DNA from: Blastomussa wellsi
Taxonomy: Eukaryota; Cnidaria; Anthozoa; Scleractinia; Plerogyridae
Reading direction: 5' to 3'
DNA: 64,000 bases
NCBI GenBank assembly: GCA_947652115.1
Contig: OX393568.1
Location: forward strand, 11,131,447-11,195,446
In this document: positions 40,601 to 54,800 of the stretch, one piece after another
Layout: each line of letters opens with the position of its first letter
Numbering within the stretch: position 1 is the first letter of the stretch
Made by a program: the position numbers and the translations under genes
Notes under the pieces: generated by a model
Databases searched by the model: none
Told to the model about the DNA's origin: nothing
What the model saw: the letters and a program-made list of their open reading frames with translations, nothing else

Positions 40601-43600
40601 GAATCGGCTGAAATAAAAGCGCAAATGTGCGCGCAGTGTTCTTATGACGAGAACATCGTAATTTCAACGTTTCGCGGCACGCGAAATTTTTTAGCAAAAA
40701 ATCAAATTTATCGGAAAGCCAAAAAGTGATTTTTGGGAACTTCGTCCGAATCGGCTGAAATTAAAGCGCAAATGTGCGCGCAGTGTTCTTATGACGAGAA
40801 CATCGTAATTTCAACGTTTCGCGGCACCCGCAATTTTTTAGCAAAAAATGAAATTTTTCGGAAAGCCAAAAAGTTATTTTTGGGAACTTTGTCCGAATCG
40901 GCTAAAATTTTACCGCAAATGTGCGCGCAGTGTTCTTATGACGAGAACATCGTAATTTCAACGTTTCGCGGCACCCGCAATTTTTTAGCAAAAAATGAAA
41001 TTTTTTGGGAGGCCAAAAAGTGATTTTTGGGAACCTGTGTCCGAATCGGCTGAAATTAAAGCGCAAATGTGCGCGCAGTGTTCTTATGACGAGAACATCG
41101 TAATTTCAACGTTTCGCGGCACCCGCAATTTTTTAGAAAAATTAAAATTTTTCGGAAAGCCAAAAAGTCATTTTTTGGAACTTCGTCCGAATTGGCTGAA
41201 ATTTTAGCGCAAATGTGCTCGCAGTGTTCTTATGACGAGAACATCGTAATTTCAACGTTTCGCGGCACCCGCAATTTTTTAGCAACAAATGAAATTTTTC
41301 GGAAGGCCAAAAAGTGATTTTTGGGAACTTCGTCCGAATCGGCTGAAATTAAAGCGCAAATGTGCGCGCAGTGTTCTTATGACGAGAACATCGTACTTTC
41401 AACGTTTCGCGGAACGCGCAATTTTTTAGCAAAAAAAGAAATTTTTCGGAAGGCCAAAAAGTGATTTTTGGGAACTTCGTCCGAAGCGGCTGAAATTAAA
41501 GCGCAAATGTGCGCGCAGTGTTCTTATGACGAGAACTTCGTAATTGCAACGTTTCGTGGCACCCGCAATTTTTTAGCAAAAAATGAAATTTTTCGGAAGG
41601 CCAAAAAGTGATTTTTGGGAACTTCGTCCGAATCGGCTGAAATTAAAGCGCAAATGTGCGCGCAGTGTTCTTATGACGAGAACATCGTAATTTCAACGTT
41701 TCGCGGCACCCGCAATTTTTTAGCAAAAAATGAAATTTTTCGGAAGGCCAAAAAGTTATTTTTTGGAACTTTGTCCGAGTCGGCTGAAATTAAAGCGGAA
41801 ATGTGCGCGCAGTGTTCTTATGACGAGAACATCGTAATTTCAACGTTTCGCGCCACCCGCAATTTTTTAGCAAAAATTAAAATTTTTCGGAAAGCCAAAA
41901 AGTCATTTTTTGGAACTTCGTCCGAATCGGCTGAAATTAAAGCGCAAATGTGCGCGCAGTGTTCTTATAACGAGAACATCGTAATTTCAACGTCTCGCGG
42001 CACCCGCAAATTTTTAGCAAAAAATGAAATTTTTCGGGAGGCCAAAAAGTGATTTTTGGGAACTTCATCCGAATCGGCTGAAATTAAAGCGCAAATGTGC
42101 GCGCAGTGTTCTTATGACGAGAACATCGTAATTTCAACGTTTCGCGGCACCCGCAATTTTTTAGAAAAATTAAAATTTTTCGGAAAGCCAAAAATTCATT
42201 TTTTGGAACTTCGTCCGAATTGGCTGAAATTTTAGCGCAAATGTGCTCGCAGTGTTCTTATGACGAGAACATCGTAATTTCAACGTTTCGCGGCACCCGC
42301 AATTTTTTAGCAAAAAATGAAATTTTTCGGAAGGCCAAAAAGTGATTTTTTGGAACTTCCTCCGAATCGGCTGAAATTAAAGCGCAAATGTGCGCGCAGT
42401 GTTCTTATGACGAGAACATCGTAATTTCAACGTTTCGCGGCACCCGCAATTTTTTAGCAAAACGTGAAATTTTTCGGAAGGCCAAAGAGTGATTTTTGGG
42501 AACTTCGTCCGAATCGGCTGAAATTTTACCGCAAATGTGCGCGCAGTGTTCTTATGACGAGAACATCGTAATTTCAACGTTTCGCGGCACCCGCAATTTT
42601 TTAGCAAAAAATGAAATTTTTCGGAAAGCCAAAAAGTGATTTTTCGGAACTTCGTCCGAATCGGCTTAAATTTTACCACAAATGTGCGCGCAGTGTTCTT
42701 ATGACGAGAACATCGTAATTTCAACGTTTCGCGGAACGCGCAATTTTTTAGCAAAAAATGAAATTTTTCGGGAGGCCAAAAAGTGATTTTTGGGAACTTC
42801 GTCCGAATCGGCTGAAATTAAAGCGCAAATGTGCGCGCAGTGTTCTTATGACGAGAACATCGTAATTTCAACGTTTCGCGGCACCCGCAATTTTTTAGCA
42901 GAAAATGAAATTTTTCGGAAGGCCAAAAAGTGATTTTTTGGAACTTCGTCCGAATCGGCTGAAATTAAAGCGCATATGTGCGCGCAGTGTTCTTATGACG
43001 AGAACATCGTAATTTCAACGTTTCGCGGCACGCGCAATTTTTTAGCAAAAAATGAAATTTTTCGGAAGGCCAAAAAGTGATTTTTGTGAACTTCGTCCGA
43101 ATCGGCTGAAATTAAAGCGCAAATGTGCGCGCAGTGTTCTTATGACGAGAACATCGTAATTTCAACGTTTCGCGGCACCCGCAATTTTTTAGCAAAAAAT
43201 GAAATTTTTCGGAAGGCCAAAAAGTGATTTTTGGGAACTTCGTCCGAATCGGCTGAAATTAAAGCGCAAATGTGCGCGCAGTGTTCTTATGACGAGAACA
43301 TCGTAATTTCAACGTTTCGCGGCACCCGCAATTTTTTAGCAAAAAATGAAATTTTTCGGGAAGCCAGAAAGTGATTTTTGGGAACTTCGTCCGAATCGGC
43401 TGAAATTAAAGCGCAAATGTGCGCGCAGTGTTCTTATGACGAGAACATCGTAATTTCAACGTTTCGCGGCACCCGCAATTTTTTAGCAAAAAATGAAATT
43501 TTTCGGAAGGCCAAAAAGTGATTTTTTGAAACTTTGTCCGAATCGGCTGAAATTAAAGCGCAAATGTGCGCGCAGTGTTCTTATGACGAGAACATCGTAA

Positions 43601-46600
43601 TTTCAACGTTTCGCGGCACGCGCAATTTTTTAGCAAAAAATGAAATTTTTCGGAAGGCCAAAAAGTGATTTTTGGGAACTTCGTCCGAATCGGCTGAAAT
43701 TAAAGGGCAAATGTGCGCGCAGTGTTCTTATGACGAGAACATCGTAATTTCAACATCTCGCGGCACCCGCAATTTTTTATCAAAAAATGAAATTTTTCGG
43801 AAGGCCAAAAAGTGATTTTTTGGAACCTCGTCCGAATCGGCTGAAATTAAAGCGCAAATGTGCGCGCAGTGTTCTTATGACGAGAACATCGTAATTTCAA
43901 CGTTTCGCGGCACCCGCAATTTTTTAGCAAAAAATGAAATTTTTCGGAAGGCCACAAAGTGATTTTTGGGAACTTCGTCCGAATCGGCTGAAATAAAAGC
44001 GCAAATGTGCGCGCAGTGTTCTTATGACGAGAACATCGTAATTTCAACGTTTCGCGGCACGCGAAATTTTTTAGCAAAAAATCAAATTTATCGGAAAGCC
44101 AAAAAGTGATTTTTGGGAACTTCGTCCGAATCGGCTGAAATTAAAGCGCAAATGTGCGCGCAGTGTTCTTATGACGAGAACATCGTAATTTCAACGTTTC
44201 GCGGCACCCGCAATTTTTTAGCAAAAAATGAAATTTTTCGGAAAGCCAAAAAGTTATTTTTGGGAACTTTGTCCGAATCGGCTAAAATTTTACCGCAAAT
44301 GTGCGCGCAGTGTTCTTATGACGAGAACATCGTAATTTCAACGTTTCGCGGCACCCGCAATTTTTTAGCAAAAAATGAAATTTTTTGGGAGGCCAAAAAG
44401 TGATTTTTGGGAACCTGTGTCCGAATCGGCTGAAATTAAAGCGCAAATGTGCGCGCAGTGTTCTTATGACGAGAACATCGTAATTTCAACGTTTCGCGGC
44501 ACCCGCAATTTTTTAGAAAAATTAAAATTTTTCGGAAAGCCAAAAAGTCATTTTTTGGAACTTCGTCCGAATTGGCTGAAATTTTAGCGCAAATGTGCTC
44601 GCAGTGTTCTTATGACGAGAACATCGTAATTTCAACGTTTCGCGGCACCCGCAATTTTTTAGCAACAAATGAAATTTTTCGGAAGGCCAAAAAGTGATTT
44701 TTGGGAACTTCGTCCGAATCGGCTGAAATTAAAGCGCAAATGTGCGCGCAGTGTTCTTATGACGAGAACATCGTACTTTCAACGTTTCGCGGAACGCGCA
44801 ATTTTTTAGCAAAAAAAGAAATTTTTCGGAAGGCCAAAAAGTGATTTTTGGGAACTTCGTCCGAAGCGGCTGAAATTAAAGCGCAAATGTGCGCGCAGTG
44901 TTCTTATGACGAGAACTTCGTAATTGCAACGTTTCGTGGCACCCGCAATTTTTTAGCAAAAAATGAAATTTTTCGGAAGGCCAAAAAGTGATTTTTGGGA
45001 ACTTCGTCCGAATCGGCTGAAATTAAAGCGCAAATGTGCGCGCAGTGTTCTTATGACGAGAACATCGTAATTTCAACGTTTCGCGGCACCCGCAATTTTT
45101 TAGCAAAAAATGAAATTTTTCGGAAGGCCAAAAAGTTATTTTTTGGAACTTTGTCCGAGTCGGCTGAAATTAAAGCGGAAATGTGCGCGCAGTGTTCTTA
45201 TGACGAGAACATCGTAATTTCAACGTTTCGCGCCACCCGCAATTTTTTAGCAAAAATTAAAATTTTTCGGAAAGCCAAAAAGTCATTTTTTGGAACTTCG
45301 TCCGAATCGGCTGAAATTAAAGCGCAAATGTGCGCGCAGTGTTCTTATAACGAGAACATCGTAATTTCAACGTCTCGCGGCACCCGCAAATTTTTAGCAA
45401 AAAATGAAATTTTTCGGGAGGCCAAAAAGTGATTTTTGGGAACTTCATCCGAATCGGCTGAAATTAAAGCGCAAATGTGCGCGCAGTGTTCTTATGACGA
45501 GAACATCGTAATTTCAACGTTTCGCGGCACCCGCAATTTTTTAGAAAAATTAAAATTTTTCGGAAAGCCAAAAATTCATTTTTTGGAACTTCGTCCGAAT
45601 TGGCTGAAATTTTAGCGCAAATGTGCTCGCAGTGTTCTTATGACGAGAACATCGTAATTTCAACGTTTCGCGGCACCCGCAATTTTTTAGCAAAAAATGA
45701 AATTTTTCGGAAGGCCAAAAAGTGATTTTTTGGAACTTCCTCCGAATCGGCTGAAATTAAAGCGCAAATGTGCGCGCAGTGTTCTTATGACGAGAACATC
45801 GTAATTTCAACGTTTCGCGGCACCCGCAATTTTTTAGCAAAAAATTAAATTTTTCGGGAGGCCGCAAAGTGATTTTTGGGAACTTCGTCCGAATCGGCTG
45901 AAATTAAAGCGCAAATGTGCGCGCAGTGTTCTTATGACGAGAACATCGTACTTTCAACGTTTCGCGGAACGCGCAATTTTTTAGCAAAAAAAGAAATTTT
46001 TCGGAAGGCCAAAAAGTGATTTTTGGGAACTTCGTCCGAAGCGGCTGAAATTAAAGCGCAAATGTGCGCGCAGTGTTCTTATGACGAGAACTTCGTAAGT
46101 GCAACGTTTCGTGGCACCCGCAATTTTTTAGCAAAAAATGAAATTTTTCGGAAGGCCAAAAAGTGATTTTTGGGAACTTCGTCCGAATCGGCTGAAATAA
46201 AAGCGCAAATGTGCGCGCAGTGTTCTTATGACGAGAACATCGTAATTTCAACGTTTCGCGGCACCCGCATTTTTTTAGCAAAAAATGAAATATTTCGGAA
46301 GGCCAAAAAGTGATTTTTGGGAACTTCGTCCGAATCGGCTGAAATAAAAGCGCAAATGTGCGCGCAGTGTTCTTATGACGAGAACATCGTAATTTCAACG
46401 TTTCGCGGCACGCGAAATTTTTTAGCAAAAAATCAAATTTATCGGAAAGCCAAAAAGTGATTTTTGGGAACTTCGTCCGAATCGGCTGAAATTAAAGCGC
46501 AAATGTGCGCGCAGTGTTCTTATGACGAGAACATCGTAATTTCAACGTTTCGCGGCACCCGCAATTTTTTAGCAAAAAATGAAATTTTTCGGAAAGCCAA

Positions 46601-49600
46601 AAAGTTATTTTTGGGAACTTCGTCCGAATCGGCTAAAATTTTACCGCAAATGTGCGCGCAGTGTTCTTATGACGAGAACATCGTAATTTCAACGTTTCGC
46701 GGCACCCGCAATTTTTTAGCAAAAAATGAAATTTTTGGGGAGGCCAAAAAGTGATTTTTGGGAACCTGTGTCCGAATCGGCTGAAATTAAAGCGCAAATG
46801 TGCGCGCAGTGTTCTTATGACGAGAACATCGTAATTTCAACGTTTCGCGGCACCCGCAATTTTTTAGCGAAAAATGAAATTTTTCGGAAGGGCAAAAAGT
46901 GATTGTTGGGAACTTCGTCCGAATCGGCTGAAATGAAAGCGCAACTGTGCGCGCAGTGTTCTTATGACGAGAACATCGTAATTTCAACGTTTCGCGGAAC
47001 GCGCAATTTTTTAGCAAAAAAAGAAATTTTTCGGAAGGCCAAAAAGTGATTTTTGGGAACTTCGTCCGAATCGGCTGAAATTAAAGCGCAAATGTGCGCG
47101 CAGTGTTCTTATGACGAGAACATCGTAATTTCAACGTTTCGCGGCACCCGCAATTTTTTAGCAAAAAATGAAATTTTTCGGGAGGCCAAAAAGTGATTTT
47201 TGGAACTTCGTCCGAATCGCCTGAAATTAAAGCGCAAATGTGCGCGCAGTGTTCTTATGACGAGAACATCGTAATTTCAACGTTTCGCGGCACCCGCAAT
47301 TTTTTAGCAAAAAATGAAATTTTTCGGAAGACCAAAAAGTGATTTTTGGGAACTTCGTCGAAATCGGCTTAAATGAAAGCGCAAATGTGCGCGCAGTGTT
47401 CTTATGACGAGAACATCGTAATTTCAACGTTTCGCGGCACCCGCAATTTTTTAGCAAAACGTGAAATTTTTCGGAACGCCAAAAAGTGATTTTTGGGAAC
47501 TTCGTCCGAATCGGCTGAAATTTTACCGCAAATGTGCGCGCAGTGTTCTTATGACGAGAACATCGTAATTTCAACGTTTCGCGGCACCCGCAATTTTTTA
47601 GTAAAAAATGAAATTTTTCGGAAAGCCAAAAAGTGATTTTTCGGAACTTTGTCCGAATCGGCTTAAATTTTACCACAAATGTGCGCGCAGTGTTCTTATG
47701 ACGAGAACATCGTAATTTCAACGTTTCGCGGAACGCGCAATTTTTTAGCAAAAAATGAAATTTTTCGGAAGGCCAAAAAGTGATTTTTGGGAACTTCGTC
47801 CGAATCGGCTGAAATTAAAGCGCAAATGTGCGCGCAGTGTTCTTATGACGAGAACATCGTAATTTCAACGTTTCGCGGCACCCGCAATTTTTTAGCGAAA
47901 AATGAAATTTTTCGGAAGGCCAAAAAGTGATCGTTGGGAACTTCATCAGAATCGGCTGAAATGAAAGCGCAACTGTGCGCGCAGTGTTCTTATGACGAGA
48001 ACATCGTACTTTTAACGTTTCGCGGAACGCGCAATTTTTTAGCAAAAAAAGAAATTTTTCGGAAGGCCAAAAAGTGATTTTTGGGAACTTCGTCCGAAGC
48101 GGCTGAAATTAAAGCGCAAATGTGCGCGCAGTGTTCTTATGACGAGAACTTCGTAATTGCAACGTTTCGTGGCACTCGCAATTTTTTAGCAAAAAATCAA
48201 ATTTTTCGGAAGGCCAAAAAGTGATTTTTGGGAACTTCGTCCGAATCGGCTGAAATTAAAGCGCAAATGTGCGCGCAGTGTTCTTATAACGAGAACATCG
48301 TAATTTCAACGTTTCGCGGCACCCGCAATTTTTTAGCAAAAAATGAAATTTTTCGGGAGGCCAAAAAGTGATTTTTGGAACTTCGTCCGAATCGCCTGAA
48401 ATTAAAGCGCAAATGTGCGCGCAGTGTTCTTATGACGAGAACATCGTAATTTCAACGTTTCGCGGCACCCGCAATTTTTTAGCAAAACGTGAAATTTTTC
48501 GGAAGGCCAAAGAGTGATTTTTGGGAACTTCGTCCGAATCGGCTGAAATTTTACCGCAAATGTGCGCGCAGTGTTCTTATGACGAGAACATCGTAATTTC
48601 AACGTTTCGCGGCACCCGCAATTTTTTAGCAAAAAATGAAATTTTTCGGAAAGCCAAAAAGTGATTTTTCGGAACTTCGTCCGAATCGGCTTAAATTTTA
48701 CCACAAATGTGCGCGCAGTGTTCTTATGACGAGAACATCGTAATTTCAACGTTTCGCGGAACGCGCAATTTTTTAGCAAAAAATGAAATTTTTCGGGAGG
48801 CCAAAAAGTGATTTTTGGGAACTTCGTCCGAATCGGCTGAAATTAAAGCGCAAATGTGCGCGCAGTGTTCTTATGACGAGAACATCGTAATTTCAACGTT
48901 TCGCGGCACCCGCAATTTTTTAGCAGAAAATGAAATTTTTCGGAAGGCCAAAAAGTGATTTTTTGGAACTTCGTCCGAATCGGCTGAAATTAAAGCGCAT
49001 ATGTGCGCGCAGTGTTCTTATGACGAGAACATCGTAATTTCAACGTTTCGCGGCACGCGCAATTTTTTAGCAAAAAATGAAATTTTTCGGAAGGCCAAAA
49101 AGTGATTTTTGTGAACTTCGTCCGAATCGGCTGAAATTAAAGCGCAAATGTGCGCGCAGTGTTCTTATGACGAGAACATCGTAATTTCAACGTTTCGCGG
49201 CACCCGCAATTTTTTAGCAAAAAATGAAATTTTTCGGAAGGCCAAAAAGTGATTTTTGGGAACTTCGTCCGAATCGGCTGAAATTAAAGCGCAAATGTGC
49301 GCGCAGTGTTCTTATGACGAGAACATCGTAATTTCAACGTTTCGCGGCACCCGCAATTTTTTAGCAAAAAATGAAATTTTTCGGGAAGCCAGAAAGTGAT
49401 TTTTGGGAACTTCGTCCGAATCGGCTGAAATTAAAGCGCAAATGTGCGCGCAGTGTTCTTATGACGAGAACATCGTAATTTCAACGTTTCGCGGCACCCG
49501 CAATTTTTTAGCAAAAAATGAAATTTTTCGGAAGGCCAAAAAGTGATTTTTTGAAACTTTGTCCGAATCGGCTGAAATTAAAGCGCAAATGTGCGCGCAG

Positions 49601-51860
49601 TGTTCTTATGACGAGAACATCGTAATTTCAACGTTTCGCGGCACGCGCAATTTTTTAGCAAAAAATGAAATTTTTCGGAAGGCCAAAAAGTGATTTTTGG
49701 GAACTTCGTCCGAATCGGCTGAAATTAAAGGGCAAATGTGCGCGCAGTGTTCTTATGACGAGAACATCGTAATTTCAACATCTCGCGGCACCCGCAATTT
49801 TTTATCAAAAAATGAAATTTTTCGGAAGGCCAAAAAGTGATTTTTTGGAACCTCGTCCGAATCGGCTGAAATTAAAGCGCAAATGTGCGCGCAGTGTTCT
49901 TATGACGAGAACATCGTAATTTCAACGTTTCGCGGCACCCGCAATTTTTTAGCAAAAAATGAAATTTTTCGGAAGGCCACAAAGTGATTTTTGGGAACTT
50001 CGTCCGAATCGGCTGAAATAAAAGCGCAAATGTGCGCGCAGTGTTCTTATGACGAGAACATCGTAATTTCAACGTTTCGCGGCACGCGAAATTTTTTAGC
50101 AAAAAATCAAATTTATCGGAAAGCCAAAAAGTGATTTTTGGGAACTTCGTCCGAATCGGCTGAAATTAAAGCGCAAATGTGCGCGCAGTGTTCTTATGAC
50201 GAGAACATCGTAATTTCAACGTTTCGCGGCACCCGCAATTTTTTAGCAAAAAATGAAATTTTTCGGAAAGCCAAAAAGTTATTTTTGGGAACTTTGTCCG
50301 AATCGGCTAAAATTTTACCGCAAATGTGCGCGCAGTGTTCTTATGACGAGAACATCGTAATTTCAACGTTTCGCGGCACCCGCAATTTTTTAGCAAAAAA
50401 TGAAATTTTTTGGGAGGCCAAAAAGTGATTTTTGGGAACCTGTGTCCGAATCGGCTGAAATTAAAGCGCAAATGTGCGCGCAGTGTTCTTATGACGAGAA
50501 CATCGTAATTTCAACGTTTCGCGGCACCCGCAATTTTTTAGAAAAATTAAAATTTTTCGGAAAGCCAAAAAGTCATTTTTTGGAACTTCGTCCGAATTGG
50601 CTGAAATTTTAGCGCAAATGTGCTCGCAGTGTTCTTATGACGAGAACATCGTAATTTCAACGTTTCGCGGCACCCGCAATTTTTTAGCAACAAATGAAAT
50701 TTTTCGGAAGGCCAAAAAGTGATTTTTGGGAACTTCGTCCGAATCGGCTGAAATTAAAGCGCAAATGTGCGCGCAGTGTTCTTATGACGAGAACATCGTA
50801 CTTTCAACGTTTCGCGGAACGCGCAATTTTTTAGCAAAAAAAGAAATTTTTCGGAAGGCCAAAAAGTGATTTTTGGGAACTTCGTCCGAAGCGGCTGAAA
50901 TTAAAGCGCAAATGTGCGCGCAGTGTTCTTATGACGAGAACTTCGTAATTGCAACGTTTCGTGGCACCCGCAATTTTTTAGCAAAAAATGAAATTTTTCG
51001 GAAGGCCAAAAAGTGATTTTTGGGAACTTCGTCCGAATCGGCTGAAATTAAAGCGCAAATGTGCGCGCAGTGTTCTTATGACGAGAACATCGTAATTTCA
51101 ACGTTTCGCGGCACCCGCAATTTTTTAGCAAAAAATGAAATTTTTCGGAAGGCCAAAAAGTTATTTTTTGGAACTTTGTCCGAGTCGGCTGAAATTAAAG
51201 CGGAAATGTGCGCGCAGTGTTCTTATGACGAGAACATCGTAATTTCAACGTTTCGCGCCACCCGCAATTTTTTAGCAAAAATTAAAATTTTTCGGAAAGC
51301 CAAAAAGTCATTTTTTGGAACTTCGTCCGAATCGGCTGAAATTAAAGCGCAAATGTGCGCGCAGTGTTCTTATAACGAGAACATCGTAATTTCAACGTCT
51401 CGCGGCACCCGCAAATTTTTAGCAAAAAATGAAATTTTTCGGGAGGCCAAAAAGTGATTTTTGGGAACTTCATCCGAATCGGCTGAAATTAAAGCGCAAA
51501 TGTGCGCGCAGTGTTCTTATGACGAGAACATCGTAATTTCAACGTTTCGCGGCACCCGCAATTTTTTAGAAAAATTAAAATTTTTCGGAAAGCCAAAAAT
51601 TCATTTTTTGGAACTTCGTCCGAATTGGCTGAAATTTTAGCGCAAATGTGCTCGCAGTGTTCTTATGACGAGAACATCGTAATTTCAACGTTTCGCGGCA
51701 CCCGCAATTTTTTAGCAAAAAATGAAATTTTTCGGAAGGCCAAAAAGTGATTTTTTGGAACTTCCTCCGAATCGGCTGAAATTAAAGCGCAAATGTGCGC
51801 GCAGTGTTCTTATGACGAGAACATCGTAATTTCAACGTTTCGCGGCACCCGCAATTTTTT
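36905..51860. repeat. 5.5-kb block repeated 9405 bp apart
   Basis: The block 36905-42455 recurs at 46310-51860 with an offset of 9405 bp (64 units less 3 bp), including the rare CCTGTGTCC variant and the CGCCACCCGC variants. Confidence 0.8.
38992..45751. repeat. 3380-bp tandem duplication (23 monomers)
   Basis: 38992-42371 and 42372-45751 are adjacent near-identical direct copies, offset 3380 bp. Single differences, such as TTTTTCAGAAAGCC near 39240 against TTTTTCGGAAAGCC, show they are not exact copies. Confidence 0.8.
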
Positions 51861-54800
51861 AGCAAAAAATTAAATTTTTCGGGAGGCCACAAAGTGATTT
51901 TTGGGAACTTCGTCCGAATCGGCTGAAATTAAAGCGCAAATGTGCGCGCAGTGTTCTTATGACGAGAACATCGTACTTTCAACGTTTCGCGGAACGCGCA
52001 ATTTTTTAGCAAAAAAAGAAATTTTTCGGAAGGCCAAAAAGTGATTTTTGGGAACTTCGTCCGAAGCGGCTGAAATTAAAGCGCAAATGTGCGCGCAGTG
52101 TTCTTATGACGAGAACTTCGTAAGTGCAACGTTTCGTGGCACCCGCAATTTTTTAGCAAAAAATGAAATTTTTCGGAAGGCCAAAAAGTGATTTTTGGGA
52201 ACTTCGTCCGAATCGGCTGAAATAAAAGCGCAAATGTGCGCGCAGTGTTCTTATGACGAGAACATCGTAATTTCAACGTTTCGCGGCACCCGCATTTTTT
52301 TAGCAAAAAATGAAATATTTCGGAAGGCCAAAAAGTGATTTTTGGGAACTTCGTCCGAATCGGCTGAAATAAAAGCGCAAATGTGCGCGCAGTGTTCTTA
52401 TGACGAGAACATCGTAATTTCAACGTTTCGCGGCACCCGCAATTTTTTAGCAAAAAATGAAATTTTTCGGAAGGCCAAAAAGTTATTTTTTGGAACTTTG
52501 TCCCAGTCGGCTGAAATTAAAGCGGAAATGTGCGCGCAGTGTTCTTATGACGAGAACATCGTAATTTCAACGTTTCGCGGCATGCGCAATTTTTTAGCAA
52601 AAAATGAACTTTTTCGGAAGGTCAAAAAGTGATTTTTGGGAACTTCGTCCGAATCGGCTGAAATTAAAGCGCAAATGTGCGCGCAGTGTTCTTATAACGA
52701 GAACATCGTAATTTCAACGTCTCGCGGCACCCGCAATTTTTTAGCAAAAAATGAAATTTTTCGGGAGGCCAAAAACTGATTTTTGGGAACTTCGTCCGAA
52801 TCGCATGAAATTAAAGCGCAAATGTGCGCGCAGTGTTCTTATGACGAGAACATCGTAATTTCAACCTTTCGCGGCACGCGCAATTTTTTAGCAAAAAATG
52901 AAATTTTTCGGAAGGCCAAAAAGTGATTTTTGGGAACTTCGTCCGAATCGGCTGAAATTAAAGCGCAAATGTGCGCGCAGTGTTCTTATGACGAGAACAT
53001 CGTAATTTCAACGTTTCGCGCCACCCGCAATTTTTTAGCAAAAATTAAAATTTTTCGGAAAGCCAAAAAGTCATTTTTTGGAACTTCGTCCGAATCGGCT
53101 GAAATTTTAGTGCAAATATGCGCGCAGTGTTCTTATGACGAAAACATCGTAATTTCAACGTTTCGCGGCACCCGCAATTTTTTAGCAAAAAATGAAATTT
53201 TTCGGGAGGCCAAAAAGTGATTTTTGGGAACTTCATCCGAATCGGCTGAAATTAAAGCGCAAATGTGCGCGCAGTGTTCTTATGACGAGAACATCGTAAT
53301 TTCAACGTTTCGCGGCACCCGCAATTTTTTAGAAAAATTAAAATTTTTCGGAAAGCCAAAAAGTCTTTTTTTGGAACTTCGTCCGAATTGGCTGAAATTT
53401 TAGCGCAAATGTGCTCGCAGTGTTCTTATGACGAGAACATCGTAATTTCAACGTTTCGCGGCACCCGCAATTTTTTAGCAAAAAATGAAATTTTTCGGAA
53501 GGCCAAAAAGTGATTTTTTGGAACTTCCTCCGAATCGGCTGAAATTAAAGCGCAAATGTGCGCGCAGTGTTCTTATGACGAGAACATCGTAATTTCAACG
53601 TTTCGCGGCACCCGCAATTTTTTAGCGAAAAATGAAATTTTTCGGAAGGCCAAAAAGTGATTGTTGGGAACTTCATCCGAATCGGCTGAAATGAAAGCGC
53701 AACTGTGCGCGCAGTGTTCTTATGACGAGAACATCGTACTTTCAACGTTTCGCGGAACGCGCAATTTTTTAGCAAAAAAAGAAATTTTTCGGAAGGCCAA
53801 AAAGTGATTTTTGGGAACTTCGTCCGAAGCGGCTGAAATTAAAGCGCAAATGTGCGCGCAGTGTTCTTATGACGAGAACTTCGTAATTGCAACGTTTCGT
53901 GGCACTCGCAATTTTTTAGCAAAAAATGAAATTTTTCGGGAGGCCAAAAAGTGATTTTTGGGAACTTCGTCCGAATCGACTTAAATGAAAGCGCAAGTTG
54001 CGCGCAGTGTTCTTATGACGAGAACATCGTAATTTCAACGTTTCGCGGCACCCGCAATTTTTTAGCAAAAAATGAAATTTTTCGGAAGGCCAAAAAGTGA
54101 TTTTTGGGAACTTCGTCCGAATCGGCTGAAAAAAAAGCGCAAATGTGCGCGCAGTGTTCTTATGACGAGAACATCGTAATTTCAACGTTTCGCGGCACCC
54201 GCAATTTTTTAGCAAAAAATGAAATTTTTCGGAAGGCCAAAAAGTGATTTTTTGGAACTTCGTCCGAATCGGCTGAAATTAAAGCGCAAATGTGCGCGCA
54301 GTGTTCTTATGACGAGAACATCGTAATTTCAACGTTTCGCGGCACGCGCAATTTTTTAGCAAAAAATGAAATTTTTCGGAAGGCCAAAAAGTGATTTTTG
54401 GGAACTTTGTCCGAATCGGCTGAAATTAAAGCGCAAATGTGCGCGCAGTGTTCTTATGACGAGAACATCGTAATTTCAACGTTTCGCGGCACCCGCAATT
54501 TTTTAGCAAAAAATGAAATTTTCCGGGAGGCCAAAAAGTGATTTTTGGGAAATTCGTCCGAATCGGCTGAAATTAAAGCGGAAATGTGCGCGCAGTGTTC
54601 TTATGACGAGAACATCGTAATTTCAACGTTTCGCGGCACCCGCAATTTTTTAGCGAAAAATGAAATTTTTCGGAAGGCCAAAAAGTGATTGTTGGGAACT
54701 TCATCCGAATCGGCTGAAATGAAAGCGCAACTGTGCGCGCAGTGTTCTTATGACGAGAACATCGTACTTTCAACGTTTCGCGGAACGCGTAATTTTTTAG

